Source: DASPGX01 sp035620375 (GTDB lineage Bacteria; Patescibacteriota; Minisyncoccia; 2-02-FULL-40-12; GWA2-44-9). From it: a stretch of DNA of 17,484 nt. The notes under the pieces were generated by a model. It saw only the letters and a program-made list of their open reading frames with translations. It ran no database searches and had not been told where the DNA came from. The stretch lies in assembly GCA_035620375.1 (NCBI GenBank), contig DASPGX010000023.1, forward strand, positions 1-17,484, read 5' to 3'. Position numbers and translations under genes: made by a program. Below are positions 5,890 to 13,766 of the stretch, one piece after another (positions within the stretch are counted from its first letter, which is position 1; each line of letters begins with the position of its first letter).

Positions 5890-7143
5890 CTATTCTTTCA
5901 GTAGCAGCATGAGGTCGGATACGTTGGCGTCCGTGGGTCCGGTGAAGATGAGGTCGCCGCTTTTCTCAAAAAAGGCGTAGTCGTTGTAGTCCTTCAGGTA
6001 TGCCGCCGCGTCCAAGCCGGCCGCACGGGCATGTTCCCGTGTTACGGCGTCGGCGATGGCTCCGGCCGCGTCCGTATTATCCAGTCCGTCGGAGGCGAAC
6101 GCGATAAACAACTCCTCATTCCCGATGCGCTCCAGCGCGGTCAGGGTCGCCCGCGTGTTGCGCCCGCCCTTGCCGCCGTCCGGCACCACGATGCGGAATT
6201 CTCCTCCCGCGACCACCGCGCGGGCGGAAACCCCGCGCATATGGTCCACGGCCTGCGCGGGCTCTTCATACACGCTGTCCGAAAGGATAGATGCCGGATA
6301 TCCCAGTTCGTTCGCTTTCTGGGCCATCGCCTCAAGCGCGATGCGGTTGGACGCCAGCACGATGTTCGTCACGTTCGTGAACCACGTTCCCTCTTTGGGC
6401 GTTTCGGTCAGCTCATATCCGGAAAGGCCGTACCGGTCCAGAACCGCCCGGGCGTCAGCGGCGTCCGTGACGTCCGGCCAGGTCGGGCCGGACGCGACCA
6501 TGTCGTACGACGTACCGGGCACGTCCGAGAAGATGAGACCGATGACGCGGGCAGGGTACAGCGATTTCGCCAAACCGCCGCCCTTGAGTTCCGAGATATG
6601 CTTGCGGACGGTATTGAGCTCATGAATGGTCATTCCCGACCGCAACGCGTCACGGTACAGCCGTTGTCCCTGGTCGCATTCGGACGGAGAACCGCAGAGC
6701 ATCGCGGAACCGCCGCCGGAAATGACGACGAGCACCAAGTCCTCTCCGGTCAGGTCCGCACAGGTGCCCAGCAGTTTCCGGGTGTGCTCAACGTTCTGCG
6801 CGGACGGGAGCGGATGGGTGCCGGAAAGGTGTTCGGGATGAGCACATGCCGCTCCGGAACTCCTGATGACCGCTTCCGGGGTGACGCGCCCGCCGAGGAT
6901 GCGCTTGAGCTCTTCCGAGGCCGCACATGCGGCCTTCCCGAATCCGATGAGGCAGATGCGCCGGTACGGTCTCAGGGGAATCCGGTGGCCGGAGATATGC
7001 AGAACGTCCTCACCGTCCAGAGAAACCGAACGCGCGACGACCGGCGCCGTCGCGATGGCATCCCAGCCGGCGCGGATGACGGCAAGCGCGTCTTTGCGCG
7101 CCGGCGTTGAGGCCAGGTGTGCTTCGTTGCGGATAACAGGCAT
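5890..7143 (-). CDS. Glycerate kinase, MOFRL (GckA/TtuD) family
   Basis: The 417-residue product matches the full length of the MOFRL-type glycerate 2-kinase family, which phosphorylates D-glycerate with ATP to 2-phosphoglycerate. Visible landmarks: GFGKAACAASEEL near residue 65; the nucleotide/substrate segment VLVVISGGGSAML; ELNTVRKHISELKGGGLAK; SDVPGTSYDMVASGPT; and the C-terminal MOFRL domain with VVAGGEFRIVVPDGGKGGRN, FASDGLDNTDAAGAIAD and a final TGPTDANVSDLMLLL. It is cytoplasmic. ATG 7143 is one base after the stop of the upstream dehydrogenase (TGACATG), so translation is coupled and the two enzymes should be made together. An alternative start further upstream would overlap the dehydrogenase and is not supported by family length. 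Confidence 0.92.
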   Translation of the reverse strand: MPVIRNEAHLASTPARKDALAVIRAGWDAIATAPVVARSVSLDGEDVLHISGHRIPLRPYRRICLIGFGKAACAASEELKRILGGRVTPEAVIRSSGAACAHPEHLSGTHPLPSAQNVEHTRKLLGTCADLTGEDLVLVVISGGGSAMLCGSPSECDQGQRLYRDALRSGMTIHELNTVRKHISELKGGGLAKSLYPARVIGLIFSDVPGTSYDMVASGPTWPDVTDAADARAVLDRYGLSGYELTETPKEGTWFTNVTNIVLASNRIALEAMAQKANELGYPASILSDSVYEEPAQAVDHMRGVSARAVVAGGEFRIVVPDGGKGGRNTRATLTALERIGNEELFIAFASDGLDNTDAAGAIADAVTREHARAAGLDAAAYLKDYNDYAFFEKSGDLIFTGPTDANVSDLMLLLKE

Positions 7144-7144
7144 G

Positions 7145-8152
7145 TCAGAGGAAGGGGAACTCCGTATCCCCGATGAACGCATTGATGGCTTCTGCGGTGG
7201 TTTTGGTGATTTCCGTCATGGAATCCGCGGTGGAGAACGCGATATGCGGCGTGACGACAACCTTGGGGTGGTCCAGCAGGATATGATTGGCCGTCAGGAG
7301 CTCAAAATCAATACCCTTCGTGTCCCGGATCACCAGGTCCTGCTCCTTCTTGAGCGCGCGCTCCTGTTCAAGCACATCAAGACCCGCACCGGCGACCGTA
7401 CCGTTGCGCAAGGCCGCGATGAGCGCGTGCGTATCAACGATTTCCCCGCGAGCGGTGTTGATAAGGTATACGCCCTTTTTCATCCGGCCGAACGCCTCCT
7501 CGTTGATGAGGTGATGCGTGTCCTTCATGTACGGTACATGAATCGTGACGACGTCGGCCCTGGCCAGTACCTCGTCCAGTTTTGCGTACGAGAATCCCGC
7601 CTCCTTCGCCGCATTCTCATCGGGGAACGCGTCAAACGCCAGCACGTGCATCCCGAACCCCCGGGCAATCGCACACACCTGCCGTCCGATACGGCCGGTT
7701 CCCACGACGCCCAGGGTCTTGCCGTGGAGCATCATGCCCTGCAGGTCGCGGATATCCCAGTTCGTGCCGTCCCGGAGTCTGCGGTGACCGGTGCTGACGT
7801 TGCGGACGACGCTCAACAGGAGCGCAAACGCGAATTCGGCCACCGGATGCGCCGCGTATGACTTCACATTCGCGACGCGGACGCCCCGCTGCTTGGCGTA
7901 TGCCACGTCAATGTGGTCATACCCCATGGACCGCGTGACGATGAGTTTCAGGCCGTCCAGAGAGTCGATGACGCGGCGCGTCACCTCACAGTTTACAAAG
8001 ACGGAAATGATGTCCGCGTCCTTTGCGAGCGCCAGAACATCCTCGTCGGAGGAGAGTTTTCCTTCATGGAATTGCAGTTCGTGTCCCTCCGGGAGGAGCT
8101 TCTCGTACGCCTCGCGCTCGCCCGGCATGGTCTCAAAAAAGACGATGCGCAT
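7145..8152 (-). CDS. NAD-dependent D-2-hydroxyacid dehydrogenase (D-lactate / hydroxypyruvate type)
   Basis: This 335-residue enzyme interconverts a D-2-hydroxyacid and the 2-oxoacid with NAD(H). The Rossmann motif is GTGRIG (151-156) with the NAD-selecting aspartate D174 (LAFDAF). The catalytic triad of the family is present: R235 (NTARGE), E262 (DVLE) and H303 (TPHIAFST). The substrate-loop region TRSMGYDHIDV and the insert after DVLEQE (KKEQDLVIRDTKGIDF) look more like D-lactate dehydrogenases than phosphoglycerate dehydrogenase; no ACT domain is present. The coupled glycerate kinase instead suggests hydroxypyruvate reduction to D-glycerate, so substrate remains open. ATG 8152 has a TACAAT -10 nine bases upstream and no Shine-Dalgarno site. 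Confidence 0.92.
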   Translation of the reverse strand: MRIVFFETMPGEREAYEKLLPEGHELQFHEGKLSSDEDVLALAKDADIISVFVNCEVTRRVIDSLDGLKLIVTRSMGYDHIDVAYAKQRGVRVANVKSYAAHPVAEFAFALLLSVVRNVSTGHRRLRDGTNWDIRDLQGMMLHGKTLGVVGTGRIGRQVCAIARGFGMHVLAFDAFPDENAAKEAGFSYAKLDEVLARADVVTIHVPYMKDTHHLINEEAFGRMKKGVYLINTARGEIVDTHALIAALRNGTVAGAGLDVLEQERALKKEQDLVIRDTKGIDFELLTANHILLDHPKVVVTPHIAFSTADSMTEITKTTAEAINAFIGDTEFPFL

Positions 8153-8161
8153 ACCGCATTC

Positions 8162-8170
8162 ATTGTACCA
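8162..8170 (-). promoter_or_regulatory. Extended -10 promoter of the dehydrogenase-kinase operon
   Basis: On the minus strand TGG-TACAAT ends nine bases before ATG 8152. No good -35 was found 16-18 bases upstream. It is back-to-back with the pilus operon promoter across an 83-base gap. Confidence 0.55.
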
Positions 8171-8201
8171 TGTACCGGCGGCGCGATGCGCACAATCGCA
8201 C

Positions 8202-8229
8202 TTGGAACCGGACGTTCGTCTGATACAAT
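8202..8229 (+). promoter_or_regulatory. Promoter of the pilus operon (extended -10, near-leaderless)
   Basis: TTGGAA (8202-8207) is 16 bases from TACAAT (8224-8229), which is preceded by TGA, giving an extended -10. Only six bases separate the -10 from ATG 8236, so the transcript is predicted to begin at or next to the A of the start codon. Confidence 0.6.
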
Positions 8230-8235
8230 GGCGTC

Positions 8236-8610
8236 ATGTCTGACACAAACGGGACGATACTTATTGCCGAGGATGAACTTCCGCTGGCGAAAGCGCTCGC
8301 GATGAAGCTGGAGTCCGCCGGGTATACGGTCACGGCCGTGACGAACGGCTCCGAATGCCTTGCGGAGCTCAAGGCGAAGAAGTACGACATGCTTCTTCTG
8401 GACCTCATCATGCCGGAGACCGACGGCTTCGCGGTCCTGGAAGAGCTCAAAAGCCGCGGCACGAAGATACCGACCATCGTGCTGTCCAATCTCGGCCAGG
8501 AGGAGGACATCGAGCGGGCGAAATCGCTGGGCGCGAAGGATTATTTCATCAAGGCGGATACGTCGCTGAGCGCCATCGTGGACATGGTCCGCGATAAGCT
8601 CAAGGATTGA
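8236..8610 (+). CDS. Single-domain CheY-like response regulator, first gene of the pilus operon
   Basis: The 124-residue product is one receiver domain with nothing attached. All functional residues are present: acidic pair E12-D13, phospho-acceptor D56 (LLLDLIMPETDGF), switch S84 (IVLSNL) and K106 (DYFIKAD). The aromatic switch position is F104 or Y103. It lacks a DNA-binding or enzymatic output domain, so it must act by binding another protein. The stop overlaps the pilB start (TGATG), so it is made together with the ATPase; a role in regulating the pilus motor, like PilG/PilH in other bacteria, is inferred from position. No histidine kinase is encoded in the window. Confidence 0.93.
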   Translation: MSDTNGTILIAEDELPLAKALAMKLESAGYTVTAVTNGSECLAELKAKKYDMLLLDLIMPETDGFAVLEELKSRGTKIPTIVLSNLGQEEDIERAKSLGAKDYFIKADTSLSAIVDMVRDKLKD

Positions 8611-10265
8611 TGCCAGAAAAGGAGGGAACCACAATTGATATCGGCGAACTTTTGGTTCGCAACAAATACCTGTCCGAGGATGACGTTCGGCGCGCCCGGG
8701 AAATCAGTGCGGCCCGGGACACTCCGCTCCGCGACGTTCTGCTGGGCGAGGGATTCATCACCCGCGACCTTCTCGGACAGGCCGCAGCCGAGGATCTCGG
8801 CATCCCGTACGCGGACCTCAATTCCCGTCCGCCGACGCAGGAGATGCTTGAGCGCATTCCTGCGGACGTCGCAAGGAAGTTCAGCGCGGTGCTCTACGAG
8901 GAGACCGACGACTCGGTCACCGTGGCGTCCGACGAGCCGCTCTCGCGCGGATTGTCGTCCGCGCTCGCCGAATCGTTCAACGGCAAGAAGGTGCGCATCG
9001 CGTACGGCCTTCCCGAAGATATTGAACCCCTGCTCCGCTCGCGAACCGCGCCGTTGTCGGCGCGGTTGTCGCGTATCCGGGTTTCCGAAGGGGCTCTGGG
9101 TCCGCAAATCGTCGGCGAGCTCATCGGCGATGCGCTTCGCGTGAACGCATCGGACATCCATCTGGAGCCGCAGAACGGGCACATGCTCGTGCGGTTCCGC
9201 GTGGACGGCGTCATGCATGAGGCCGTCCGGCTGCGGCGGGAAGTGCATCCGCTTATCGTGAACCGGGTGAAAGTGCTCGCCCGCATGCGTCTGGACGACC
9301 ATTTCTCCGCGCAGGACGGCGCCATCCGGTACGCCATGGAGGACAGCTCCGTGGACATCCGGGTGTCTATCGTGCCGACGTTGGACGGAGAAAAAATCGT
9401 CATGCGCCTCTTGACCGGGCGCATGCGGAGCCTCGCGCTTACGGAGCTGGGGCTCTCGGGCGACCATCAGCGGATGCTCGAGTCCGCCATCGCGAAGCCG
9501 TTCGGTCTCATCCTGACGACAGGGCCGACGGGGAGCGGAAAGACCACGACGCTGTATGCGTCGCTGAAGACACTTGACCGTACGGCGATGAACATCACGA
9601 CGATTGAGGACCCGGTAGAATACCGGCTTTCCGGCATCAATCAGCTGCAGGTCAATGTGCAGACCGGGCTGACGTTCGGCACCGGACTGCGGGCCATTGT
9701 CCGGCAGAATCCCGACATCATCATGGTCGGGGAAATCCGCGACCGCGAAACGGCGGAGGTCGCGGTGAATGCGGCGCTTACGGGCCACATGGTCTTCTCC
9801 ACGTTCCATGCCAATGACGCGGCTACCGCCGCGGTCCGGCTGACGGAAATCGGCATTGAGCCGTTCCTTCTGTCGTCCACGCTGGAATTGATTATCGCGC
9901 AGCGCCTTGTCCGCCGTATCTGCGAATCGTGCCGCGTGAGCGCACCGGCGACCGCGGAGGCTGTGAAGCGCATCGCGCCCGAAGCCCAGAAATTTCTTGA
10001 CTCACGGAAGTACCGTCTGTACCGCGGGAAGGGATGTCCCGTATGCAACGGCATCGGATACCGGGGGCGCATCAGTCTGTTTGAGCTCATTCCGGTTACC
10101 CGGAAGATGCGCGAGCTGCTCGTAGGACGGCCGACGGCCCAGCAGATTTGGAAACTGGCCCAACAGGAGGGTGCGCGCTCCATGTTTGAGGACGGGATGG
10201 ACAAAGTGAAGAACGGGACGACAACACTGGAAGAGGTCGTCCGTGTCGCCAATCCCGCATCCTGA
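8610..10265 (+). CDS. pilB: Type IV pilus / type II secretion assembly ATPase (PilB/GspE)
   Basis: The 551-residue cytoplasmic ATPase powers pilin polymerisation. Residues about 1-130 are an MshEN/T2SSE N-terminal domain (LGELLVRNKYLSEDDVRRA-like start and the EDLGIPYADL turn). The core has HLEPQNGHMLVRFRVDGV (N2D), Walker A GPTGSGKT (305-312), the Asp box in ITTIEDPVEY, Walker B at DIIMVGEIRD (369-378) and the His box GHMVFSTFHAND. Two pairs of cysteines, C438/C441 and C476/C479, form the zinc module typical of GspE/PilB. ATG 8610 shares its A with the receiver gene stop; TTG 8607 in the same frame is less likely. PilT, the retraction ATPase, would lack the zinc module, so this is the extension type. 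Call certain; pilus versus pseudopilus use is not decided by sequence. Confidence 0.96.
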   Translation: MPEKEGTTIDIGELLVRNKYLSEDDVRRAREISAARDTPLRDVLLGEGFITRDLLGQAAAEDLGIPYADLNSRPPTQEMLERIPADVARKFSAVLYEETDDSVTVASDEPLSRGLSSALAESFNGKKVRIAYGLPEDIEPLLRSRTAPLSARLSRIRVSEGALGPQIVGELIGDALRVNASDIHLEPQNGHMLVRFRVDGVMHEAVRLRREVHPLIVNRVKVLARMRLDDHFSAQDGAIRYAMEDSSVDIRVSIVPTLDGEKIVMRLLTGRMRSLALTELGLSGDHQRMLESAIAKPFGLILTTGPTGSGKTTTLYASLKTLDRTAMNITTIEDPVEYRLSGINQLQVNVQTGLTFGTGLRAIVRQNPDIIMVGEIRDRETAEVAVNAALTGHMVFSTFHANDAATAAVRLTEIGIEPFLLSSTLELIIAQRLVRRICESCRVSAPATAEAVKRIAPEAQKFLDSRKYRLYRGKGCPVCNGIGYRGRISLFELIPVTRKMRELLVGRPTAQQIWKLAQQEGARSMFEDGMDKVKNGTTTLEEVVRVANPAS

Positions 10266-10267
10266 GC

Positions 10268-11380
10268 ATGTCTCCATCCCTTTCATCGGCATTTGCGGCA
10301 ACCCGTCCGTCGCCACGGCGATATCTGTTCGGACGCGTGTCCGGCGCGGGCCAGGGCGCGGTGCTGGAATCCCTGGCTCTGCTTGCGTCGTCGGGCGTGG
10401 ATGCGGCTTCCGCGCTGGAGGCGACGTCGCGGTCCATCCGCGACGTCGGTCTCCGCGGCCGGCTGAGCAAAGCCCTCGCGACCGTGCAGGAGGGGTTTCC
10501 GCTCTGGCAGGCTCTGGATGTTCACGGCATTCTTCCCGCACAGCGCATCTGGCTCATCCGCGTCGGTGAAGAGAGCGGACAGCTGGCCAAGCACCTGCAG
10601 ACTGCGGTTGAACAGCACCGCAAAGAAGGGCAGTTCCGTTCGCGCGTCCGTTCGGCGATGCTGTACCCCGCCATTTTGCTGAGCGTTGCGCTCGTCGTTG
10701 CGGTGTTCGTATCCTGGTATATTCTTCCGCGCCTGGCCGGTGTTTTCGGAAATCTCGGCGCCGAGCTGCCGCTGTTGACGCGGCTGCTGTTGTCTTCGGG
10801 GGAGTTTCTTGAGCAATACGGGTACATCGCGGTTCCCGCGGGTGCGGCTGTTGTCGGTGCGCTCATCGTCGTACTGTTCGTTCTGCCGGCGACCCGTCGT
10901 TCAGGGCAATGGCTGTTGCTTCGGACTCCGGGAGTCGGCGGGCTGATGCGCGACAGCGAGCTCGCACGGTTCGGCCAGGTATTCGGTTCGCTGCTGCAGG
11001 TCGGTGTACCGGTTCCCGAATCCCTTCAGGCGGTCCGCGAGGCATGTCCGCTGGTTGTATACCGGAGGCTCTATGCCGCAATGGAGCGCGCGGTGACGGA
11101 CGGAGAGAGCTTCGCTCATTTCTTTGACGCGAGCCCCAAGGCGCGCAGGCTCATTCCGGCGAATATCCAGCAATTGTTCATCACCGCCGAACAGACGGGT
11201 ACGCTCGGCGCGACGTCGTCGCAACTCGCCGCCGTGTACGAGGGGCGTCTGGATGTACGCGCGAAGAATCTCGCCGCGACGCTTGAGCCGCTCCTGCTGT
11301 TCCTGCTCTGGATAGGGGTTGTCGTGCTCGCCTCCGCGGTCATCACGCCCATTTATTCCATCCTGCGGAATGTGAACTGA
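10268..11380 (+). CDS. pilC: Inner-membrane platform protein PilC/GspF
   Basis: The 370-residue product has the two tandem T2SSF domains of the platform protein that PilB turns or pushes against. The first cytoplasmic domain (about 30-135) contains LALLASSGVDAASALEATS, EGFPLWQAL and the G-E-E-S-G-Q-L signature. The second (about 230-345) repeats it with FGSLLQVGVPVPESLQAV and F-I-T-A-E-Q-T-G-T-L-G. Three membrane segments lie at about 135-157, 180-205 and 340-362. It is slightly shorter than the typical 400 residues, mainly at the N-terminus. Two bases separate it from pilB and no Shine-Dalgarno site stands out beyond coupling. Confidence 0.94.
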   Translation: MSPSLSSAFAATRPSPRRYLFGRVSGAGQGAVLESLALLASSGVDAASALEATSRSIRDVGLRGRLSKALATVQEGFPLWQALDVHGILPAQRIWLIRVGEESGQLAKHLQTAVEQHRKEGQFRSRVRSAMLYPAILLSVALVVAVFVSWYILPRLAGVFGNLGAELPLLTRLLLSSGEFLEQYGYIAVPAGAAVVGALIVVLFVLPATRRSGQWLLLRTPGVGGLMRDSELARFGQVFGSLLQVGVPVPESLQAVREACPLVVYRRLYAAMERAVTDGESFAHFFDASPKARRLIPANIQQLFITAEQTGTLGATSSQLAAVYEGRLDVRAKNLAATLEPLLLFLLWIGVVVLASAVITPIYSILRNVN

Positions 11381-11389
11381 GCCGATGCC

Positions 11390-11824
11390 ATGCGAAGGGG
11401 ATTTACATTACTGGAAGTCATGCTGGTCACCGCGCTCATCGGCCTGGTTGCGGGCAGCGGGTTCCTGACGGTGCGGACTTTCCGCGCCCGGGACGCCGGC
11501 GCATCCGCATCGCGGCTTATCCAGCAGGCGCTCATCCGCGCACGGACGAGCGCCGTCGCGATGCGTACCGACGACTCGTGGGGAGTGTCCGTCGCCGGCG
11601 ACGGGGCAACGGTGTTCAAGGGTGAGTCTTTCGCCTCCCGGGACGACGCGTACGATGAGGTGTTTGATTTTTCCGCCGGCGTACTCGTATCCGGGTCGTC
11701 TGAATTCGTCTTCGCCAAACATACGGGCGTCCCGGCATCCTCCGGAATCGTGACGGTCACGTATGATGATGAAACATATAGCGTACAGGTAAACGATGTC
11801 GGAACCATCGTGTATGGACCGTAA
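11390..11824 (+). CDS. Minor prepilin, FimT/GspH-like
   Basis: The 144-residue product starts MRRG followed by FTLLEVMLVTALIGLVAGSG: a four-residue leader, the prepilin peptidase site G-F, Glu at mature position 5 and the hydrophobic stem helix. The body (NSGFLTVRTFRARDAGASAS-type helix, then short beta strands with DDSWGVSVAGDGATVFKG) fits the GspH/FimT pattern of a minor pilin. The ATG lies seven bases after the pilC stop. It should be processed by a PilD peptidase that is not in this window. First of four overlapping or nearly overlapping minor prepilin genes. Confidence 0.88.
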   Translation: MRRGFTLLEVMLVTALIGLVAGSGFLTVRTFRARDAGASASRLIQQALIRARTSAVAMRTDDSWGVSVAGDGATVFKGESFASRDDAYDEVFDFSAGVLVSGSSEFVFAKHTGVPASSGIVTVTYDDETYSVQVNDVGTIVYGP

Positions 11825-12293
11825 CGAGCATGTCCCATCACCGAGCGGGCGGTTTTTAAAAGGCGCGGGTGCAGCGTCCTCTGCCCGCTCCGGTGCGGGA
11901 TTTTCTCTTGTGGAGCTGGTGCTCTCGCTCGCGATTGCGGGCCTCATCGTTACCGTGTTGGTCGGCGGTCTGCTGTATTCCGCTGATGCCGCAGCGTCTC
12001 TCTGGGCTCGGACGCAGGCCCGGTGGTCAGCTTCCGAATGCCTTCACGCGGCGCGATGGTTGCGCGACAGCCAGGGCATCACATCGCTTTCCGTGGGTAC
12101 GCACGGACTCGTCGTCGCAGGAGGACAATGGACGCTGTCGGGTGCGAGCGATTCCGCGGACATCCATACACGGCAGATGACCGTTTCCGACATTTCGTCC
12201 GATGAGAAAGAGGTGCAGTGCGTCGTAAGCTGGGAAAGCCGCTTCGGAACGAGGAGCGTTTCGGCGGTTACCCGGTTCACCAACTGGCAATGA
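11814..12293 (+). CDS. Minor prepilin with long leader (GspI/J-like position)
   Basis: The product is 159 residues from ATG 11814, which lies inside the end of the preceding gene (11-base overlap). The prepilin site is after a 29-residue leader: GAG then FSLVELVLSLAIAGLIVTVLVGG, with Glu at mature position 5. The leader is long for a type IV prepilin but short in basic residues near the cleavage site. ATG 11796 would lengthen it by six residues. The mature body has one Trp-rich helix (SLWARTQARWSASECLHAARW) and beta strands. It is exported and assembled at a pilus or pseudopilus tip by inference. Confidence 0.82.
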   Translation: MDRNEHVPSPSGRFLKGAGAASSARSGAGFSLVELVLSLAIAGLIVTVLVGGLLYSADAAASLWARTQARWSASECLHAARWLRDSQGITSLSVGTHGLVVAGGQWTLSGASDSADIHTRQMTVSDISSDEKEVQCVVSWESRFGTRSVSAVTRFTNWQ

Positions 12294-12766
12294 AGCGCAG
12301 GGGATTCACATTACTGGAGATTATGCTGTATCTGGCGGTCGCCGGTGCGGTTGCTGTCGTATTGGTGCAGAGCATCCAGCTCGTGGGCTCCATCCGAAAT
12401 CGTTTTCTCACGGCCGCAATCGTGGACCGGCAGGCCGACTGGGCGATGACGACGCTCGTTTCCGCACTGGAATCGGCGGACGTGGCGGAGCCAGACTCCG
12501 GCGCGTCAGCGACGGCGCTTTTACTTACCGACGGCAGGTCATTCGTCGTGAGCGACGGGGTACTGTACGCGCAGACCGCGACGCGTTCGGATGCCCTGAC
12601 CGATGATGACGTCGTCGTTGCGGGATTGCTTGTGGAAAATCTCGGGACAGGGGGGACGGATACCATCCGGGTCACCTTTTCGATGTCGTTCGCCGCAGAC
12701 GCCAGCGTGTCCGAGGAATTCAGATATGCACGTACCTATGTCACCAGTACTACGCGGCCGCAATAA
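12290..12766 (+). CDS. Minor prepilin
   Basis: The start overlaps the previous stop (ATGA), giving a 158-residue product with the leader MKRRG and the mature start FTLLEIMLYLAVAGAVAVVLVQ, Glu at position 5. The DNA around this leader is nearly the same as at 11390 (GGGGATTYACATTACTGGA), so the two genes probably arose by duplication. The body contains beta strands such as ALLLTDGRSFVVSDGVLYAQ and TDTIRVTFSMSF, as in GspJ/PilW-like minor pilins. It should be processed by a PilD peptidase. Confidence 0.88.
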   Translation: MKRRGFTLLEIMLYLAVAGAVAVVLVQSIQLVGSIRNRFLTAAIVDRQADWAMTTLVSALESADVAEPDSGASATALLLTDGRSFVVSDGVLYAQTATRSDALTDDDVVVAGLLVENLGTGGTDTIRVTFSMSFAADASVSEEFRYARTYVTSTTRPQ

Positions 12767-13244
12767 CGGCACACGGGGATTCGCCCTGCAGCGAATATCC
12801 GACAAGGGTTCCTCTCCCGTGCGCCTCCAGCGCGGTCGGATATCTGCTACGGGGTTCGTCGCGATGAGCGTCGTTATTGTGTTCTTCATCGTCGCCGTAT
12901 CCGCGACGCTCTTCATGATTCTGGTGTCGTGGAATGCGGAAACGGGCGAAGGCATCGCGCGGGATGGCGTACGGGCGAAGTGGCACGCCGATGCCTGTGC
13001 AGAACACGCGCTTCATGAATTGCGCAACGTGCCGGGATATGCGGGCAGCCAGTCTCTGTCGTTTGATGACGGCGGTTGTGCGATACCGCCGTTTACCGCA
13101 TCGGCATCGTTCAGTCTGAATGCCGAAGGTGAATCGGGCGGGGCGTTCGCCCGTGTATTGGTGAGCGGACTGTTGTCCGTGAACGCGTCCGGAGAGGTGA
13201 CCGCGGTGCAGGTCCTGTCCCGTGAATACGTTGCCGACTTTTAG
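12726..13244 (+). CDS. Minor prepilin lacking Glu5 (PilX/GspK-like)
   Basis: Reading from ATG 12726 gives 172 residues; ATG 12738 (168 residues) is equally possible. Either start overlaps the preceding gene by 29-41 bases. After a leader of about 43 polar, Arg-rich residues comes SATG followed by FVAMSVVIVFFIVAVSATLF, a prepilin-like site and helix. Mature position 5 is Ser, not Glu; in type II secretion the tip pseudopilin GspK is the one that lacks Glu5. The following KWHADACAEHALHELRN helix and the cysteines in DACAEHA and GGCAIPP fit PilX-like proteins. It is the last gene before a new promoter. Confidence 0.75.
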   Translation: MHVPMSPVLRGRNNGTRGFALQRISDKGSSPVRLQRGRISATGFVAMSVVIVFFIVAVSATLFMILVSWNAETGEGIARDGVRAKWHADACAEHALHELRNVPGYAGSQSLSFDDGGCAIPPFTASASFSLNAEGESGGAFARVLVSGLLSVNASGEVTAVQVLSREYVADF

Positions 13245-13253
13245 TGCTATGAT
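13245..13253 (+). promoter_or_regulatory. Internal extended -10 promoter of the major pilin-like gene
   Basis: TGC-TATGAT begins directly after the TAG stop at 13242-13244 and ends seven bases before ATG 13261. It would allow separate, leaderless transcription of the pilin-like gene from within the cluster. An in-frame ATG at 13249 lies inside the -10 and is therefore not the start. Confidence 0.6.
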
Positions 13254-13260
13254 TTCTCCG

Positions 13261-13722
13261 ATGTATCCGCGCAAGGGGTTCACGATGCTGGAGTTGCTGC
13301 TTGTTGTTGCCGCCATCGGGATTCTCGCGGGTCTGGTCATCACCGCGCTCAATCCGGGAGCGCGGGTCACGGAGACGCGCAATTCGCGCCGCCGCGTGGA
13401 CGTGAACATCATCCTAAATGCGGTGTATCAGTTCGCGCTGGATAACAACGGCGCCCTGCCGTCCGGAATTCCGACGACGTCCGACTGTCCCGGCACGGCC
13501 GGCAATGAAATCTGCAGAACCGGCGCCTCCTCATGTAGCGGCCTGCTGGCGCTGACGGAACTGACGGATGACGACCGGTACCTGGTGGAGCTCCCCGTTG
13601 ATCCTTCCGCCGCGTCGGGCTCGGACGGTACCGGATACCGCATCAGCCGTTCGTCCACGGGCCGGGTGACCGTGTGTGCGCCGGAGGCCGAGGACGGGGA
13701 GGTCATCACGGTGACGCGCTGA
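13261..13722 (+). CDS. Type IV pilin-like protein (probable major pilin or pseudopilin)
   Basis: The 153-residue product has the leader MYPRKG and mature start FTMLELLLVVAAIGILAGLVI, with Glu at position 5. A helix continues through RVTETRNSRRRVDVNIILNAVYQFALDNNGALP, a layout typical of PilA/GspG-like pilins in Gram-positive and CPR bacteria. Four cysteines (SDC, EIC, SSC and TVC) could make two disulfides, suiting the DsbA-VKOR pair just downstream. Its own promoter, separate from the minor prepilins, suggests it is made in greater amount, as expected for a major subunit. It follows the preceding gene by 16 bases. Confidence 0.88.
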   Translation: MYPRKGFTMLELLLVVAAIGILAGLVITALNPGARVTETRNSRRRVDVNIILNAVYQFALDNNGALPSGIPTTSDCPGTAGNEICRTGASSCSGLLALTELTDDDRYLVELPVDPSAASGSDGTGYRISRSSTGRVTVCAPEAEDGEVITVTR

Positions 13723-13745
13723 CGCTGGATTCGTAGCGGCGCTTG

Positions 13746-13754
13746 TGCTACAGT
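13746..13754 (+). promoter_or_regulatory. Extended -10 promoter of the DsbA-VKOR operon
   Basis: TGC-TACAGT ends 12 bases before ATG 13767, predicting a leader of about five bases. No convincing -35 or Shine-Dalgarno site is present. Confidence 0.5.
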
Positions 13755-13766
13755 GCGCCCGTTCAC

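Noticed and set aside
8541..9809. 422-codon minus-strand frame opposite pilB
   Set aside because: PilB motifs are unambiguous on the plus strand; the antisense product shows no recognisable domain.
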